Assembly (NCBI RefSeq): GCF_000013725.1
Contig: NC_007955.1
Span: 961,579 to 1,025,578 of the forward strand
Origin: Methanococcoides burtonii DSM 6242
GTDB taxonomy: Archaea > Halobacteriota > Methanosarcinia > Methanosarcinales > Methanosarcinaceae
DNA: 64,000 bases
Reading direction: 5' to 3'
The translations under genes and the position numbers were made by a program. The notes under the pieces are model-generated. The model saw nothing but the letters and a program-made list of their open reading frames with translations, was not told the origin of the DNA and made no database searches. Below, piece by piece: positions 27,641 to 36,623 of the stretch (within the stretch, counting starts at the first letter, position 1; the number at the start of each line of letters is the position of its first letter).

Positions 27641-27796
27641 GGGTATCCATTGCATCATTATTATAATGAGGTACTTTCGACTGTATTGATACTAAAAAGA
27701 ATAATACCACGATAACATTAAATGCAATGTAAATATCGAATGTATCATAATTAATATTCACAGATCGATATGATCATGACTCTAAGAGGATCTATT

Positions 27797-29542
27797 ATGG
27801 ACAGATATGAACAAGTAATTGAACTGGCAAAAAGAAGAGGCTTTTTATGGAATTCCTTTGAACTCTACGGCGGCGCTGCCGGATTCTATGATTATGGACC
27901 CCTTGGATGCACTTTAAAGAGAAGGATCGAGCAGATCTGGCGTGAACTCTATGTGATACACGAAGGGTTCATGGAGATCGAAACGCCAACCGTAGGAATA
28001 GAGGATGTCTTTGTCGCATCCGGCCACGTAGGAGGCTTTTCAGACCCGCTCTGCGAATGCCAGGAATGCGAGGAAGCTTTCAGAGCAGATCATCTTGTCG
28101 ATAAGATAGTAGAGGTCGCAGATGCGTTAAGCAATGAAGAACTTGACAGGCTCATAAAGGAGAATGATATCGGCTGTCCTGAATGTGGAGGCAAGCTTGG
28201 AAAAGCATATGAGTTCAACCTCATGTTCAAAACAAATATCGGCCCCGGCACTGGAAGGCAAGGTTACATGCGTCCGGAAACCGCACAAGGAATGTTCATT
28301 AACTTCCAGAGGCTCTCCAGATATTACCGTGACAAATTACCCTTTGGTGCGACCCAGATCGGAAAATCCTATCGTAATGAGATCTCACCCCGACAAGGAG
28401 TCATCAGGCTGAGGGAATTTACCCAGGCTGAAGCGGAAATATTCACCCATCCTAAAGAGAAAGGGCACCCAAACTTTGAAAGATTTGCAGAGGTCACCCT
28501 GAACCTGTACTCCGATGAAGCACAGGAGAAGGGTGCCATCGAGCAGATGACGGTTCGGGAAGCTGTTGAGAATGATATAATTGCACATGAGTTCCTTGCA
28601 TACCATATTGCCCTTACGAACCACTTCCTCCAGCGCGTTGGAATTGCTGCGGACAAGCTAAGGTTCAGACAGCACCAGAAGGACGAGATGGCACACTACG
28701 CCATCGATTGCTGGGATGCCGAGATACTCACCGACAGATTCGGCTGGATAGAGGTGGTCGGCATTGCGGACAGGACAGACTTCGACCTGAAAGCACATGC
28801 AAAGACAAGCGGTACCAAACTTGAGATACATATCGAATATGATGAGCCGAAAATGGTCGAACAATTCGTTGTGAAGCCTGATATGGGTAAGCTCGGGCCA
28901 TTGTTCAAAGGAAAGGCAAAAGCTGTTGCTGATGCACTCAGGGAATTGAGTGAAGATGAACTTAGCAAGGACGAGATCAAAGTAATTGTCAATGGAGAAA
29001 AATTCACAGTACCTTCCGAGATAATCAGCTATGCACAAGAGACCGTAAAAGTCAGCGGTGAAAAGATAGTACCCCATGTCATCGAGCCATCATACGGTAT
29101 CGACAGGATACTGTACTGTACAATGGAACATGCGTTCGATGAAGAAAAGGTGGAAGTTGAAGGAGACGAGGAGGAAGAGGAAAGGATGGTCCTCAGGTTC
29201 AGGAACGAAGTTGCACCTGTACAGGTTGCTATCCTCCCCCTCCTTACAAGAGATGAGCTTATCGAGCCTGCAAAGGCGATAGCACAGAAACTTCGTGAAA
29301 GAGGTTTACTCGTTGCCTACGATGATTCAAGGGCAATTGGTCGCCGCTACCGCAGGAACGATGAGATTGGAACTCCATATTCCATCACCATCGATTATGA
29401 CACCCTTGAAGACAATTCCGTCACCATAAGGGATCGAGATACGATGAAGCAGGTTAGAGCATCTGTCGAGGGTATCGAGAACTCGATCTACGACCTAGTC
29501 TATGGAAAACTGGACCTTGAAAATACGGGCGTGAGCATCTAA
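27797..29542 (+). CDS. glyS: Glycyl-tRNA synthetase
   Basis: A 581-residue class II synthetase of the archaeal/eukaryotic alpha2 type that charges tRNA-Gly. Motif regions include GFLWNSFELYGGAAGFYDYG at the N terminus, the zinc-binding cysteines CECQEC and CPECGGKLG, the motif 2 region IGKSYRNEISPRQGVIRLRE near 205, motif 3 PSYGIDRILY near 430, and a C-terminal anticodon-binding domain (VQVAILPLL). I choose ATG at 27797 (MDRYEQV) with AGAGGA upstream; an ATG nine codons earlier lacks this. The tandem array lies directly upstream. Confidence 0.95.
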   Translation: MDRYEQVIELAKRRGFLWNSFELYGGAAGFYDYGPLGCTLKRRIEQIWRELYVIHEGFMEIETPTVGIEDVFVASGHVGGFSDPLCECQECEEAFRADHLVDKIVEVADALSNEELDRLIKENDIGCPECGGKLGKAYEFNLMFKTNIGPGTGRQGYMRPETAQGMFINFQRLSRYYRDKLPFGATQIGKSYRNEISPRQGVIRLREFTQAEAEIFTHPKEKGHPNFERFAEVTLNLYSDEAQEKGAIEQMTVREAVENDIIAHEFLAYHIALTNHFLQRVGIAADKLRFRQHQKDEMAHYAIDCWDAEILTDRFGWIEVVGIADRTDFDLKAHAKTSGTKLEIHIEYDEPKMVEQFVVKPDMGKLGPLFKGKAKAVADALRELSEDELSKDEIKVIVNGEKFTVPSEIISYAQETVKVSGEKIVPHVIEPSYGIDRILYCTMEHAFDEEKVEVEGDEEEEERMVLRFRNEVAPVQVAILPLLTRDELIEPAKAIAQKLRERGLLVAYDDSRAIGRRYRRNDEIGTPYSITIDYDTLEDNSVTIRDRDTMKQVRASVEGIENSIYDLVYGKLDLENTGVSI

Positions 29543-29588
29543 TACTTTCACCCCACTTGCCTCATATTTAAAAGGTTTAAGAACAGTA

Positions 29589-31898
29589 ATGCCTCAAGCA
29601 AATTTTGAACCTATAGTAAATATGAGCGAACACATTAAGCACCCACTGGTCAAACCCAATACAGTCGAGCAGCGATTGTACCAGCTTGACCTTGCCGGAA
29701 AGGCACTATCAGCACCAACACTGGTAGTGCTGCCAACAGGTCTTGGAAAAACGATAGTCGCCCTTCTTGTAATAGCTTCACGCCTGCAAAAAACAGGCGG
29801 GAAAGCACTCATACTGTCCCCCACAAAACCTCTTGTAGAGCAACATGCCGCTTTTTTAAGGTCCACACTGAACATCCCCGAAGATGAGATACTGACCTTT
29901 ACAGGTGCAGTAGCGCCTGACAAGAGAGAAGAGCTCTGGAAGAAGGGAAAAGTGATCATCTCCACCCCGCAGGTCATTGAGAACGATATACTTACCAAGC
30001 GCATAAGCCTGGAGGATGTCACTCACATTACATTTGATGAGGCTCATCGAGCTGTTGGCAATTATGCATATACATATATAGCCGAAAGATACTTTGAGGA
30101 TGCCAAAAAACCACACTGCCTTGCGATAACTGCAAGTCCGGGAAGTTCTGATGAGAAGATAAGTGAGGTATGCACGAACCTCTACATCAGATCGGTTGCG
30201 ATAAAAACAGAAACAGACCCTGACGTAACACCCTATATCCATAAAAAAGAGGTCGAATGGAACCATGTGATACTGCCTTCTGAGATGAGGGAGTTGAAAG
30301 ACCTTCTGGAAAAGGTCCTTGAGGATAGATTCCAAAAACTAACAGAACTTGGATATTCCATCCAATACGGCAAGAAAGCTTCAAAAATGGACCTGCTCGG
30401 ACTTCAGAAAAAGTTACAGGGACAGATCAGAGAAATGGCCGAACCTGCAGTCTACAGCGCCCTATCGATCCTTGCAGAGGTTATGAAGGTAAGTCATGCT
30501 GTGGAGATAGTAGAAACACAGGGCATCGAAGCACTTAAAAAATATACAGCCCGACTTGAGAACGAAGCCACCTCCAGAACAGGAAGTAAAGCTTCAAAAA
30601 GGCTTTCTGATGACCTCTATATGAGACAGTTATACAAAAGGCTCGAGGAATGCACCACAGAACATCCGAAACTTGCCGTTGTAAAAGATATCGTCTCAAA
30701 GGAACTAAATGGCAAACCCGACTCCCGTGTAATCGTCTTTACGAACTATCGCGATACCTCTGAAATGGTGACGAACGCCCTTTCCGAAATAAAAGATATA
30801 AGGCCTGTCAAATTTGTGGGACAAAGTTCCAAGTTCAAGGACAAGGGGCTTACCCAAAAGCAACAGGTTGAGATCATTGAGAAGTTCAAGGCCGGAGAAT
30901 ATAATGTCCTTGTGGCAACATCCGTTGCAGAAGAAGGACTTGATATCCCAGCTACCGACCTGGTAGTTTTTTATGAACCGGTCCCCTCCGAGATCAGAAG
31001 CATACAGAGAAAAGGCAGGACAGGAAGGAAGCATGAAGGACGTGTCGTAGTACTTGTTACAAAAGGAACCCGGGACGAAGCATATTACTGGAGCTGTGCA
31101 CATAAAGAAAAGCGTATGCAAAGCAATATGCAGCAATGGCAGGAGAATATGTCAGAGTTGAATAGAGCAAACAATGAAAATGACAAGACCGACATTGCAA
31201 GTGAGTTTAGGAGTGAGGAGGAACAACAGACCGGGCTTTCAGACTTCTCTGACGAGGAAGTGACGGTAATCCTCGACCAGAGAGAGATCAGAAGCACCGT
31301 TGCACGCAGTCTTGAGAAACTTGGATTCAACATCGTTGTAAAAACACTTGAAGTAGGAGATTATATTGTAAGCGACCGGGTGGCTATCGAGCGCAAGAGT
31401 ACCGAAGACTTTGTCAATTCCTTACTTGATCGCCATATATTCAGACAGATATCCGATCTTGCAGGAGCCTATGAAAAACCCATACTCATCATCGAAGGAG
31501 AAGGTTTGTTCACCACAAGGATGGTGAACCCAAACGCCATACACGGAATGCTTGCTTCACTATCACTGGATTTTGGAGTGTCAATACTTCACACAAGAGA
31601 TGCAGAGGACACTGCATCCCTGATCGGCATACTGGCAAAGAGAGAACAGATCGATGAAAAACGCAGTACCAGTGTCCACGGAAAAAAATCTTCAATGATG
31701 CTATCACAACAGCAGGAATATATCGTATCATCCATCAGTAACATCGGACCGAATGCTGCAAAGAATCTCCTTGACCACTTCGGAACCGTGGAAAATGTTA
31801 TGAAAGCAGAGCTAGATGAATTAAAGGAAGTAAAGAACATTGGACCGAAGACCGCAGGAAAGATGCGGGAAATACTTAGCAGCAAATATAAAAATTGA
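29589..31898 (+). CDS. hef: Hef helicase/nuclease (XPF/FANCM-like)
   Basis: A 769-residue protein with an SF2 helicase domain (Walker A VVLPTGLGKTIVALL near 45, ISTPQVIENDI, FDEAHRAVGNY, motif VI SIQRKGRTGRKHEGRV near 475). An ERCC4-type nuclease follows (VILDQREIRSTVARSL, then VAIERKSTEDFVNSLLDRH near 600, the ERKxxxD site). The C-terminal helix-hairpin-helix pair is ISNIGPNAAKNLLDHFG and VKNIGPKTAGKMRE. Hef processes stalled replication forks. A TATA-like ATATTTAAAAGG lies about 20 bases upstream of the ATG, so the transcript may be leaderless. An alternative start is MSEHIKHPL at 29622. Confidence 0.95.
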   Translation: MPQANFEPIVNMSEHIKHPLVKPNTVEQRLYQLDLAGKALSAPTLVVLPTGLGKTIVALLVIASRLQKTGGKALILSPTKPLVEQHAAFLRSTLNIPEDEILTFTGAVAPDKREELWKKGKVIISTPQVIENDILTKRISLEDVTHITFDEAHRAVGNYAYTYIAERYFEDAKKPHCLAITASPGSSDEKISEVCTNLYIRSVAIKTETDPDVTPYIHKKEVEWNHVILPSEMRELKDLLEKVLEDRFQKLTELGYSIQYGKKASKMDLLGLQKKLQGQIREMAEPAVYSALSILAEVMKVSHAVEIVETQGIEALKKYTARLENEATSRTGSKASKRLSDDLYMRQLYKRLEECTTEHPKLAVVKDIVSKELNGKPDSRVIVFTNYRDTSEMVTNALSEIKDIRPVKFVGQSSKFKDKGLTQKQQVEIIEKFKAGEYNVLVATSVAEEGLDIPATDLVVFYEPVPSEIRSIQRKGRTGRKHEGRVVVLVTKGTRDEAYYWSCAHKEKRMQSNMQQWQENMSELNRANNENDKTDIASEFRSEEEQQTGLSDFSDEEVTVILDQREIRSTVARSLEKLGFNIVVKTLEVGDYIVSDRVAIERKSTEDFVNSLLDRHIFRQISDLAGAYEKPILIIEGEGLFTTRMVNPNAIHGMLASLSLDFGVSILHTRDAEDTASLIGILAKREQIDEKRSTSVHGKKSSMMLSQQQEYIVSSISNIGPNAAKNLLDHFGTVENVMKAELDELKEVKNIGPKTAGKMREILSSKYKN

Positions 31899-31969
31899 AA
31901 AAGAAAGAGCAAACGGAAATACCGGTTTTCTACTATCGATTTATGAGATTTCTGTTTTTAAAAAGCTTA

Positions 31970-32446
31970 TTAAAGTCTTTCAAGGATGTCAAGACATCTA
32001 TCCATAATATCGAGAAATTCCTCCATCCTGCGAGGATCGGTCTCGACCTGAAGCAGACCGGCAATGTGCCCAATTTTTAATTTCAGGCTTTCTGCAACTG
32101 AATTCAGACCTTCGATAGGAACTGCTGCCGATATTTGCCCTGGCATATTATTATGAGAAAGTTCTTCAGAACGAAACATCGGTTGTCGTACAGGATCTTC
32201 GGGAGAGCTGGCAATGCCACCTGCATGAGGAACTTCTTTTATTTCATTTCTTGCCAATGCAACCTGTTGTCCTGCATTTTGCTGTTGACCGGAATTCGCA
32301 TTGCTGTCCTGACATATTGGACAAAGTACTTCTCCCTGGTACCTGAACATTGGAGCACCACATGTAGCACAATGCTGTGCAAGCATAGTACCGCCCATTT
32401 CCAGCAATCTTGATATCTGTTTTATTTTATCGTCACTATCGCTCAT
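31970..32446 (-). CDS. UPF0148 / Sjogren's-autoantigen-1-like zinc protein
   Basis: A protein of about 158 residues starting MSDSDDKIKQISRLLEMGG. It carries a zinc ribbon (CATCGAPMFRYQGEVLCPIC near residues 27-47), as in the archaeal UPF0148 family related to autoantigen p27. A low-complexity linker and a C-terminal helical segment (LQVETDPRRMEEFLDIMDRC) follow. The ATG at 32446 has AAGGTGA six bases upstream; an upstream in-frame start at 32464 lies before that site. The function is unknown. It converges on hef. Confidence 0.8.
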   Translation of the reverse strand: MSDSDDKIKQISRLLEMGGTMLAQHCATCGAPMFRYQGEVLCPICQDSNANSGQQQNAGQQVALARNEIKEVPHAGGIASSPEDPVRQPMFRSEELSHNNMPGQISAAVPIEGLNSVAESLKLKIGHIAGLLQVETDPRRMEEFLDIMDRCLDILERL

Positions 32447-32559
32447 TTTTTCACCTTTGATCACTGCATTAATGAAAGTCTTTTTATAGGATATAATAGT
32501 AAGGGATAATATAACATAATTTCTTATTTTATCATTAAACCATTATTAAGGTGATCCAA

Positions 32560-32835
32560 ATGTTAGGTGCCAGCGAACCTGAAGACGTCATTAAACAATG
32601 CACACAGGTGTTAGAACATATAGCGAACGACAATTCCGTACCAAGGAATATCAGACGTTCCGCAAACGACATACTTGCAACTTTGAAAAACGAAGCAGAA
32701 CCCCTTTTTCTGAGAACATCATCCAGTATATCCATATTGGAAGATATCAGCAACGACCCAAACATTCCATTACATACAAGGACACTTATATGGAATGTAG
32801 CAAGTCAGCTTGAAACGATCCCTGTTGATGAGTGA
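32560..32835 (+). CDS. UPF0147 family protein
   Basis: A 91-residue, all-helical protein of the archaeal UPF0147 family: [20 protein letters not shown] in the first half, [20 protein letters not shown] in the second. The two halves look like related repeats ([11 protein letters not shown] versus [11 protein letters not shown]). The function is unknown. AAGGTGATC immediately precedes the ATG at 32560, so the GTG at 32551 belongs to the ribosome binding site and is not the start. Confidence 0.85.
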
Positions 32836-32989
32836 TCGATTACGATCCAACAAAGAACATTCTGGTATTCCGACCAGATTTTTTCTTATATTTTTATTTA
32901 TAGATATTCAGCACACTTATTTTTGATAGATACAAAACCTTTAATGACCGGACAGGCCGATCATCGAACGTAACTATAAAATGGGTTGA

Positions 32990-33003
32990 TACATTTTTAT
33001 ATC
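32990..33003 (+). promoter_or_regulatory. Probable TATA box upstream of sepS
   Basis: CATTTTTATATCTG lies about 50 bases upstream of the sepS start and is a good match to an archaeal TATA element. The interval 32836-33051 has no gene. Confidence 0.4.
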
Positions 33004-33051
33004 TGAGCTAACGATTTACGAGCACACCATTAAAAATAACGAGATTTTACC

Positions 33052-34671
33052 ATGAAATTCGATCCTGAATCCATAAAGAAAGCTGCTAAGGAAGACTTTG
33101 ATTCTGCATGGACAAGTGGCAAAGACCTTATTAAAAAAACAGGTCTGAACCAGCAGTACCCACACACATCATTCCACTTCGGAAAAGCACATCCTGTTTA
33201 TGATACCATCGCAAAGCTCAGAGAAGCTTATCTTCGCATGGGTTTTGATGAGATGATGAATCCACTCATCGTTGATGAGAAAGAGGTTTACAAACAATTC
33301 GGCCATGAAGCACTGGCAGTCCTTGACCGTTGCTACTATCTTGCCGGGCTACCAAGACCAAATGTAGGCATCTCCGATCAACGCATTGCAAAAATAAAGG
33401 AAATGCTTGGAGGTATCGATGATGAAGGTATCGAGACCATAAGGAAAGTGCTGCATTCTTACAAAAAAGGTGAAGTTGAAGGAGACGACCTTGTCCCCGA
33501 GATAGCGCTTAAACTTAACGTATCCGATGCACTTGTGGTCGAAATGATAGACAAGGTGTTCCCGGAATTCAAGGAACTTACCCCGCAAGCCACCACCAAG
33601 ACGCTCAGAAGCCATATGACATCAGGCTGGTTCATTTCACTCTCAGGCATTCTTGAACGTTCCAGACCGCCATTCCACTTATTCTCTATCGACCGTTCTT
33701 TCAGAAGAGAACAGCAGGAAGATGCTTCACGCCTTATGACATACTATTCAGCGTCCTGTGTCATAATGGATGAAGATGTCACTGTTGATCACGGAAAGGC
33801 CGTCGCTCAAGGATTATTGGCACAGTTCGGTTTTGAGAAGTTCATGTTCCGTCCGGACGAGAAAAGGAGCAAGTATTACGTACCTGATACCCAGATAGAG
33901 GTCTTTGCATACCATCCAAAACTTGTTGGTTCTAATACCAAATATTCTGACGGATGGATAGAGATCGCAACATTTGGGATCTACTCACCAACCGCACTTG
34001 CTGAATACAACATCCCATGCCCGGTCATGAACCTCGGACTTGGTGTTGAAAGGCTTGCCATGATACTCCATGATTCTACCGACCTAAGAGGTATGACCTA
34101 TCCACAGCTGCCACAATACGCAGAATGGGAGCTAAAGGACAATGAACTGGCAAGAATGATATTCGTTGACAAACTTCCGGAAACGCCTGAAGGACAGGAG
34201 ATACTGGAAGGTATAGTCATGCAATGTGACATGCACGGTTCAGAGCCAAGCCCATGCGAGTTCGTTGCCTGGGAAGGCATACTTAAGGGTAAGAAAGTGA
34301 AGGTTTCCGTGATAGAGCCTGAAGAAGACACAAAACTTTGTGGTCCGGCAGCTTACAATGAGGTTCTTGTCCATGAAAACGATGTTCTTGGCCTCCCTAA
34401 CAACAAAAAGTGGAAAAAGGCCTTTGAGAACCATTCTGCAAGGACCGGCGTGAGATTTATCGAAGCTTTTGCAGCACAAGCAGCAAAAGAGATCGAGGAG
34501 GCCGTGGAGAAAGGGGAAAAGGAGTGTGAGACAAGAGTAAGGATAGTCAAGGTACCTTCCGAGATAAACATCAAACTCGACCCTCTTGCTCAGAGATATA
34601 TAACCGGGAAGAAGCAGAAGATCGACATTCGAGGACCTGTGTTCACCACAGTAAGAGCAGAGATAGAGTAA
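33052..34671 (+). CDS. sepS: O-phosphoserine--tRNA(Cys) ligase (SepRS)
   Basis: A 539-residue class II synthetase that charges tRNA-Cys with O-phosphoserine, which SepCysS then converts to cysteine, as in many methanogens. The N-terminal FDSAWTSGKDLIKK, YPHTSFHFGKAHPVYDTIAK and GFDEMMNPLIVDEKEVYKQF are characteristic. The phosphoserine-binding core is LRSHMTSGWFISLSG and SIDRSFRREQQEDASRLMTY, and motif 3 is MNLGLGVERLAMILH. Length matches the family. The tRNA-Cys gene that it should charge is at 56838-56909 in this window. SepCysS is not here. Confidence 0.95.
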   Translation: MKFDPESIKKAAKEDFDSAWTSGKDLIKKTGLNQQYPHTSFHFGKAHPVYDTIAKLREAYLRMGFDEMMNPLIVDEKEVYKQFGHEALAVLDRCYYLAGLPRPNVGISDQRIAKIKEMLGGIDDEGIETIRKVLHSYKKGEVEGDDLVPEIALKLNVSDALVVEMIDKVFPEFKELTPQATTKTLRSHMTSGWFISLSGILERSRPPFHLFSIDRSFRREQQEDASRLMTYYSASCVIMDEDVTVDHGKAVAQGLLAQFGFEKFMFRPDEKRSKYYVPDTQIEVFAYHPKLVGSNTKYSDGWIEIATFGIYSPTALAEYNIPCPVMNLGLGVERLAMILHDSTDLRGMTYPQLPQYAEWELKDNELARMIFVDKLPETPEGQEILEGIVMQCDMHGSEPSPCEFVAWEGILKGKKVKVSVIEPEEDTKLCGPAAYNEVLVHENDVLGLPNNKKWKKAFENHSARTGVRFIEAFAAQAAKEIEEAVEKGEKECETRVRIVKVPSEINIKLDPLAQRYITGKKQKIDIRGPVFTTVRAEIE

Positions 34672-34691
34672 ATCAATTGCAGGGATGGCAC

Positions 34692-35309
34692 ATGTTCACA
34701 GAGATAGCTAAACTGATGGATGATGGAGGCGCTGTTTGCGTTACCTTTCAGGAAGGCGATATCGGAGAGGAGTATGAGCTCCTCTATTGTGAGATGATAA
34801 CAAAAGCACGCAAGGGTGAGAGTTTCCTTGCTGCCTCCCAAAGCTGCCCCCCGGGCAAATATGTTCTGAGCAAATCTGAAGATAAGCCGGATAGATACTA
34901 TTTGGCATCAGGACGCTACATCGATGCAGAAACTGCACAAAAGGCAGTATTGGCCCTTCCGAGAATAAAGAAAAAATATGGACATATCAGGATAGAACCA
35001 TTGTCAAAGAACAATGGCGAGTTCGATGTGATCATCCTTTACCTAAAGCCTGAGATAGCTATGAGGGTAGTGCAGGCATTAGCATATAACAATGGAGATA
35101 GAGTAAGTATCGACACATTCGGTGCAGCATCTATTTGCGGTGACTGTACTGCGCTTGCTATTGAGAATGGGATTGGATTGTCTTACGGTTGCAAAGGTTC
35201 ACGCAAGCATAGCGAATACAGCGACAATGAGATACCCATTGGTATCGATCTTGATAATGCAAAGAAAATAGAGAAGGGATTAAAGAATATCCCCAAAACC
35301 CGATACTGA
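34692..35309 (+). CDS. DUF169 family protein
   Basis: A 205-residue protein of the DUF169 family, common in methanogens and anaerobes. Typical blocks are FLAASQSCPPGKYVLSKSED, YLKPEIAMRVVQALAYNNGD and IGLSYGCKGSRKHSEYSDNE, with conserved cysteines (SCPPG, SICGDC, YGCKGSR) that might bind a metal or cofactor. The function is unknown. It starts about 20 bases after sepS and is probably co-transcribed. I use the ATG at 34692; an in-frame TTG at 34677 is less likely. Confidence 0.8.
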   Translation: MFTEIAKLMDDGGAVCVTFQEGDIGEEYELLYCEMITKARKGESFLAASQSCPPGKYVLSKSEDKPDRYYLASGRYIDAETAQKAVLALPRIKKKYGHIRIEPLSKNNGEFDVIILYLKPEIAMRVVQALAYNNGDRVSIDTFGAASICGDCTALAIENGIGLSYGCKGSRKHSEYSDNEIPIGIDLDNAKKIEKGLKNIPKTRY

Positions 35310-35310
35310 A

Positions 35311-35700
35311 TCAGCGTGCTTCATAGAAGCATATCTGTTCGGCATCCACAAGCGTAACTTTTCCTAACTCGTTAGAAATTATATTATTTATGCGAGCTAC
35401 CCCAATGGGCTTCAGTTGAAGCCGGATAATCATGGATTCATACTCTTCATAAAAAGTGTCATTTCCTGTGATCATTTTGTGTGTTGATACATGGTGTTTT
35501 ACAACCTGTGCCACCACACCCGAAGTCCCACGCATAATATCCTGCGCAGAGGTGCGGGTCAGAAATATATGATCATTCACATCGAAGTCCAGTGATGTGA
35601 AAAAGTTCTGAGGACTTCTAATCTCAATAGTGCGCAATAGATGGCCCTTTAATTCAGATATAACAGTATCCGATATCCCCGTAAGTGCGGCGTATTCCAT
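35311..35700 (-). CDS. DUF473 family protein
   Basis: A 129-residue protein that I assign to the methanogen family DUF473 from its start MEYAALTGISDTVISELKGH and the block HIFLTRTSAQDIMRGTSGVV. No catalytic motif or membrane segment is visible. The start ATG follows GGGTGATC, which contains the stop codon of the upstream PAC2-family gene, so the two are one operon. The gene converges on the DUF169 gene, with one base between the two stop codons. Confidence 0.7.
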   Translation of the reverse strand: MEYAALTGISDTVISELKGHLLRTIEIRSPQNFFTSLDFDVNDHIFLTRTSAQDIMRGTSGVVAQVVKHHVSTHKMITGNDTFYEEYESMIIRLQLKPIGVARINNIISNELGKVTLVDAEQICFYEAR

Positions 35701-35706
35701 ACCAGA

Positions 35707-36453
35707 TCACCCGTACATTGGATATTCCTTTCTTGGAGTTGGTGCCTGTTCACTTGACCTTACATCTTCAGCAAGTTTCTGCATTTCGATCTCGATCTTT
35801 TCTGCCTGTTCGATAAGATCCTCTGTATCTATCGAAAAGTTATACATAGAATTGAGGACATCAACGACAACTGCTGCAGCCCTTGGATCTGGATTTTGTG
35901 TCTTTGTAGCACCCAGTAGACTGATCGCCGGAACATTTTGCATGAAACATTCTGCCATTACGCTGCCAGAGATACCGGAGATCGTACCCATCTGAAATAT
36001 CTCCACCTGATCCTTGATCTTCTCAAGCATTTCTTCAGTTGTTGCAGCTCCGAACACTTTGTATTCGTCACTCATGGTAGCAATGCCTGCAATCGAAATA
36101 ACTTCTTTCACACCTATTGATTTTGCCCATCCGACAAGTGCCTTGCTGACATCATAGGAAACCGAAGGATTGATAGGAATATCCGAGACCACCATAATAG
36201 TGTTGTGTTCCACATTTTCATATATCCGTACAGGCATGTTCACCAACCCTTCATACAGAACGGCTATTGGTGGGAAATAGCGAGACTCAATGGAACCTAT
36301 ATATTCCATATTTAATTCTTCAATTATTTGCTGGCTGGCAATATTGCCCACAAGGCCAATACCCGGGAAACCTTCTATCAGGATAGGATCCTTCGATTTT
36401 ACTGGCCTTGTTATGATATCTACATCGATAGCGTCGTAATCTGTTTCTGACAA
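35707..36453 (-). CDS. PAC2-family proteasome assembly chaperone-like protein
   Basis: A protein of about 248 residues related to the proteasome assembly chaperone PAC2. Family blocks are KDPILIEGFPGIGLVGNIAS, then YIGSIESRYFPPIAVLYEG, VVSDIPINPSV and ISIAGIATMS. The archaeal role is not settled; proteasome assembly is inferred from the eukaryotic relative. The start is probably TTG at 36453, because GGGTGAT lies five bases upstream. The GTG at 36462 is inside that site. Confidence 0.85.
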   Translation of the reverse strand: MSETDYDAIDVDIITRPVKSKDPILIEGFPGIGLVGNIASQQIIEELNMEYIGSIESRYFPPIAVLYEGLVNMPVRIYENVEHNTIMVVSDIPINPSVSYDVSKALVGWAKSIGVKEVISIAGIATMSDEYKVFGAATTEEMLEKIKDQVEIFQMGTISGISGSVMAECFMQNVPAISLLGATKTQNPDPRAAAVVVDVLNSMYNFSIDTEDLIEQAEKIEIEMQKLAEDVRSSEQAPTPRKEYPMYG

Positions 36454-36623
36454 AAGAATCACCCAATGTGAATAATAACCCTTAATTTACTTATTATATG
36501 AATAGAGGATACTCATAGATAAGTACATCGTACTATGAAAAGAAGAAAACGATAGAATTAAACCAAATAATAACGAAATTGATGCAAATAACAAATAAAG
36601 CATATGAATAATGGAGGAATAAT

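Larger units (their letters stand above)
25246..27690 (+). repeat. Tandem array of four ~363-bp units
   Basis: Four near-identical units fill the gap between ADTH synthase and glyS. Taking the inverted repeat AGCAAGACC...GGTCTTGCT as marker, units sit at 25301, 26808, 27171 and 27534. The spacing is 363, 363 and, after removing the IS and one TATA duplication, 362. Each unit has an A-rich block (AAAAGGAAAAGAATAATAG), the inverted repeat enclosing a small frame, a TATA-like GTATATAA, a palindrome near the expected transcript start and, except in the last unit, ACCACCACAA. The leader upstream of the marker alternates between two types (CAGTAAAATAAGAAC in units 1 and 3; CACAACAATAAAAAC in 2 and 4), so a two-unit block was duplicated. 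Confidence 0.92.

Noticed and set aside
25246-27690. CRISPR array
   Set aside because: The repeat is about 363 bp with no short spacers of regular length, no cas genes are nearby, and the units are almost wholly identical.
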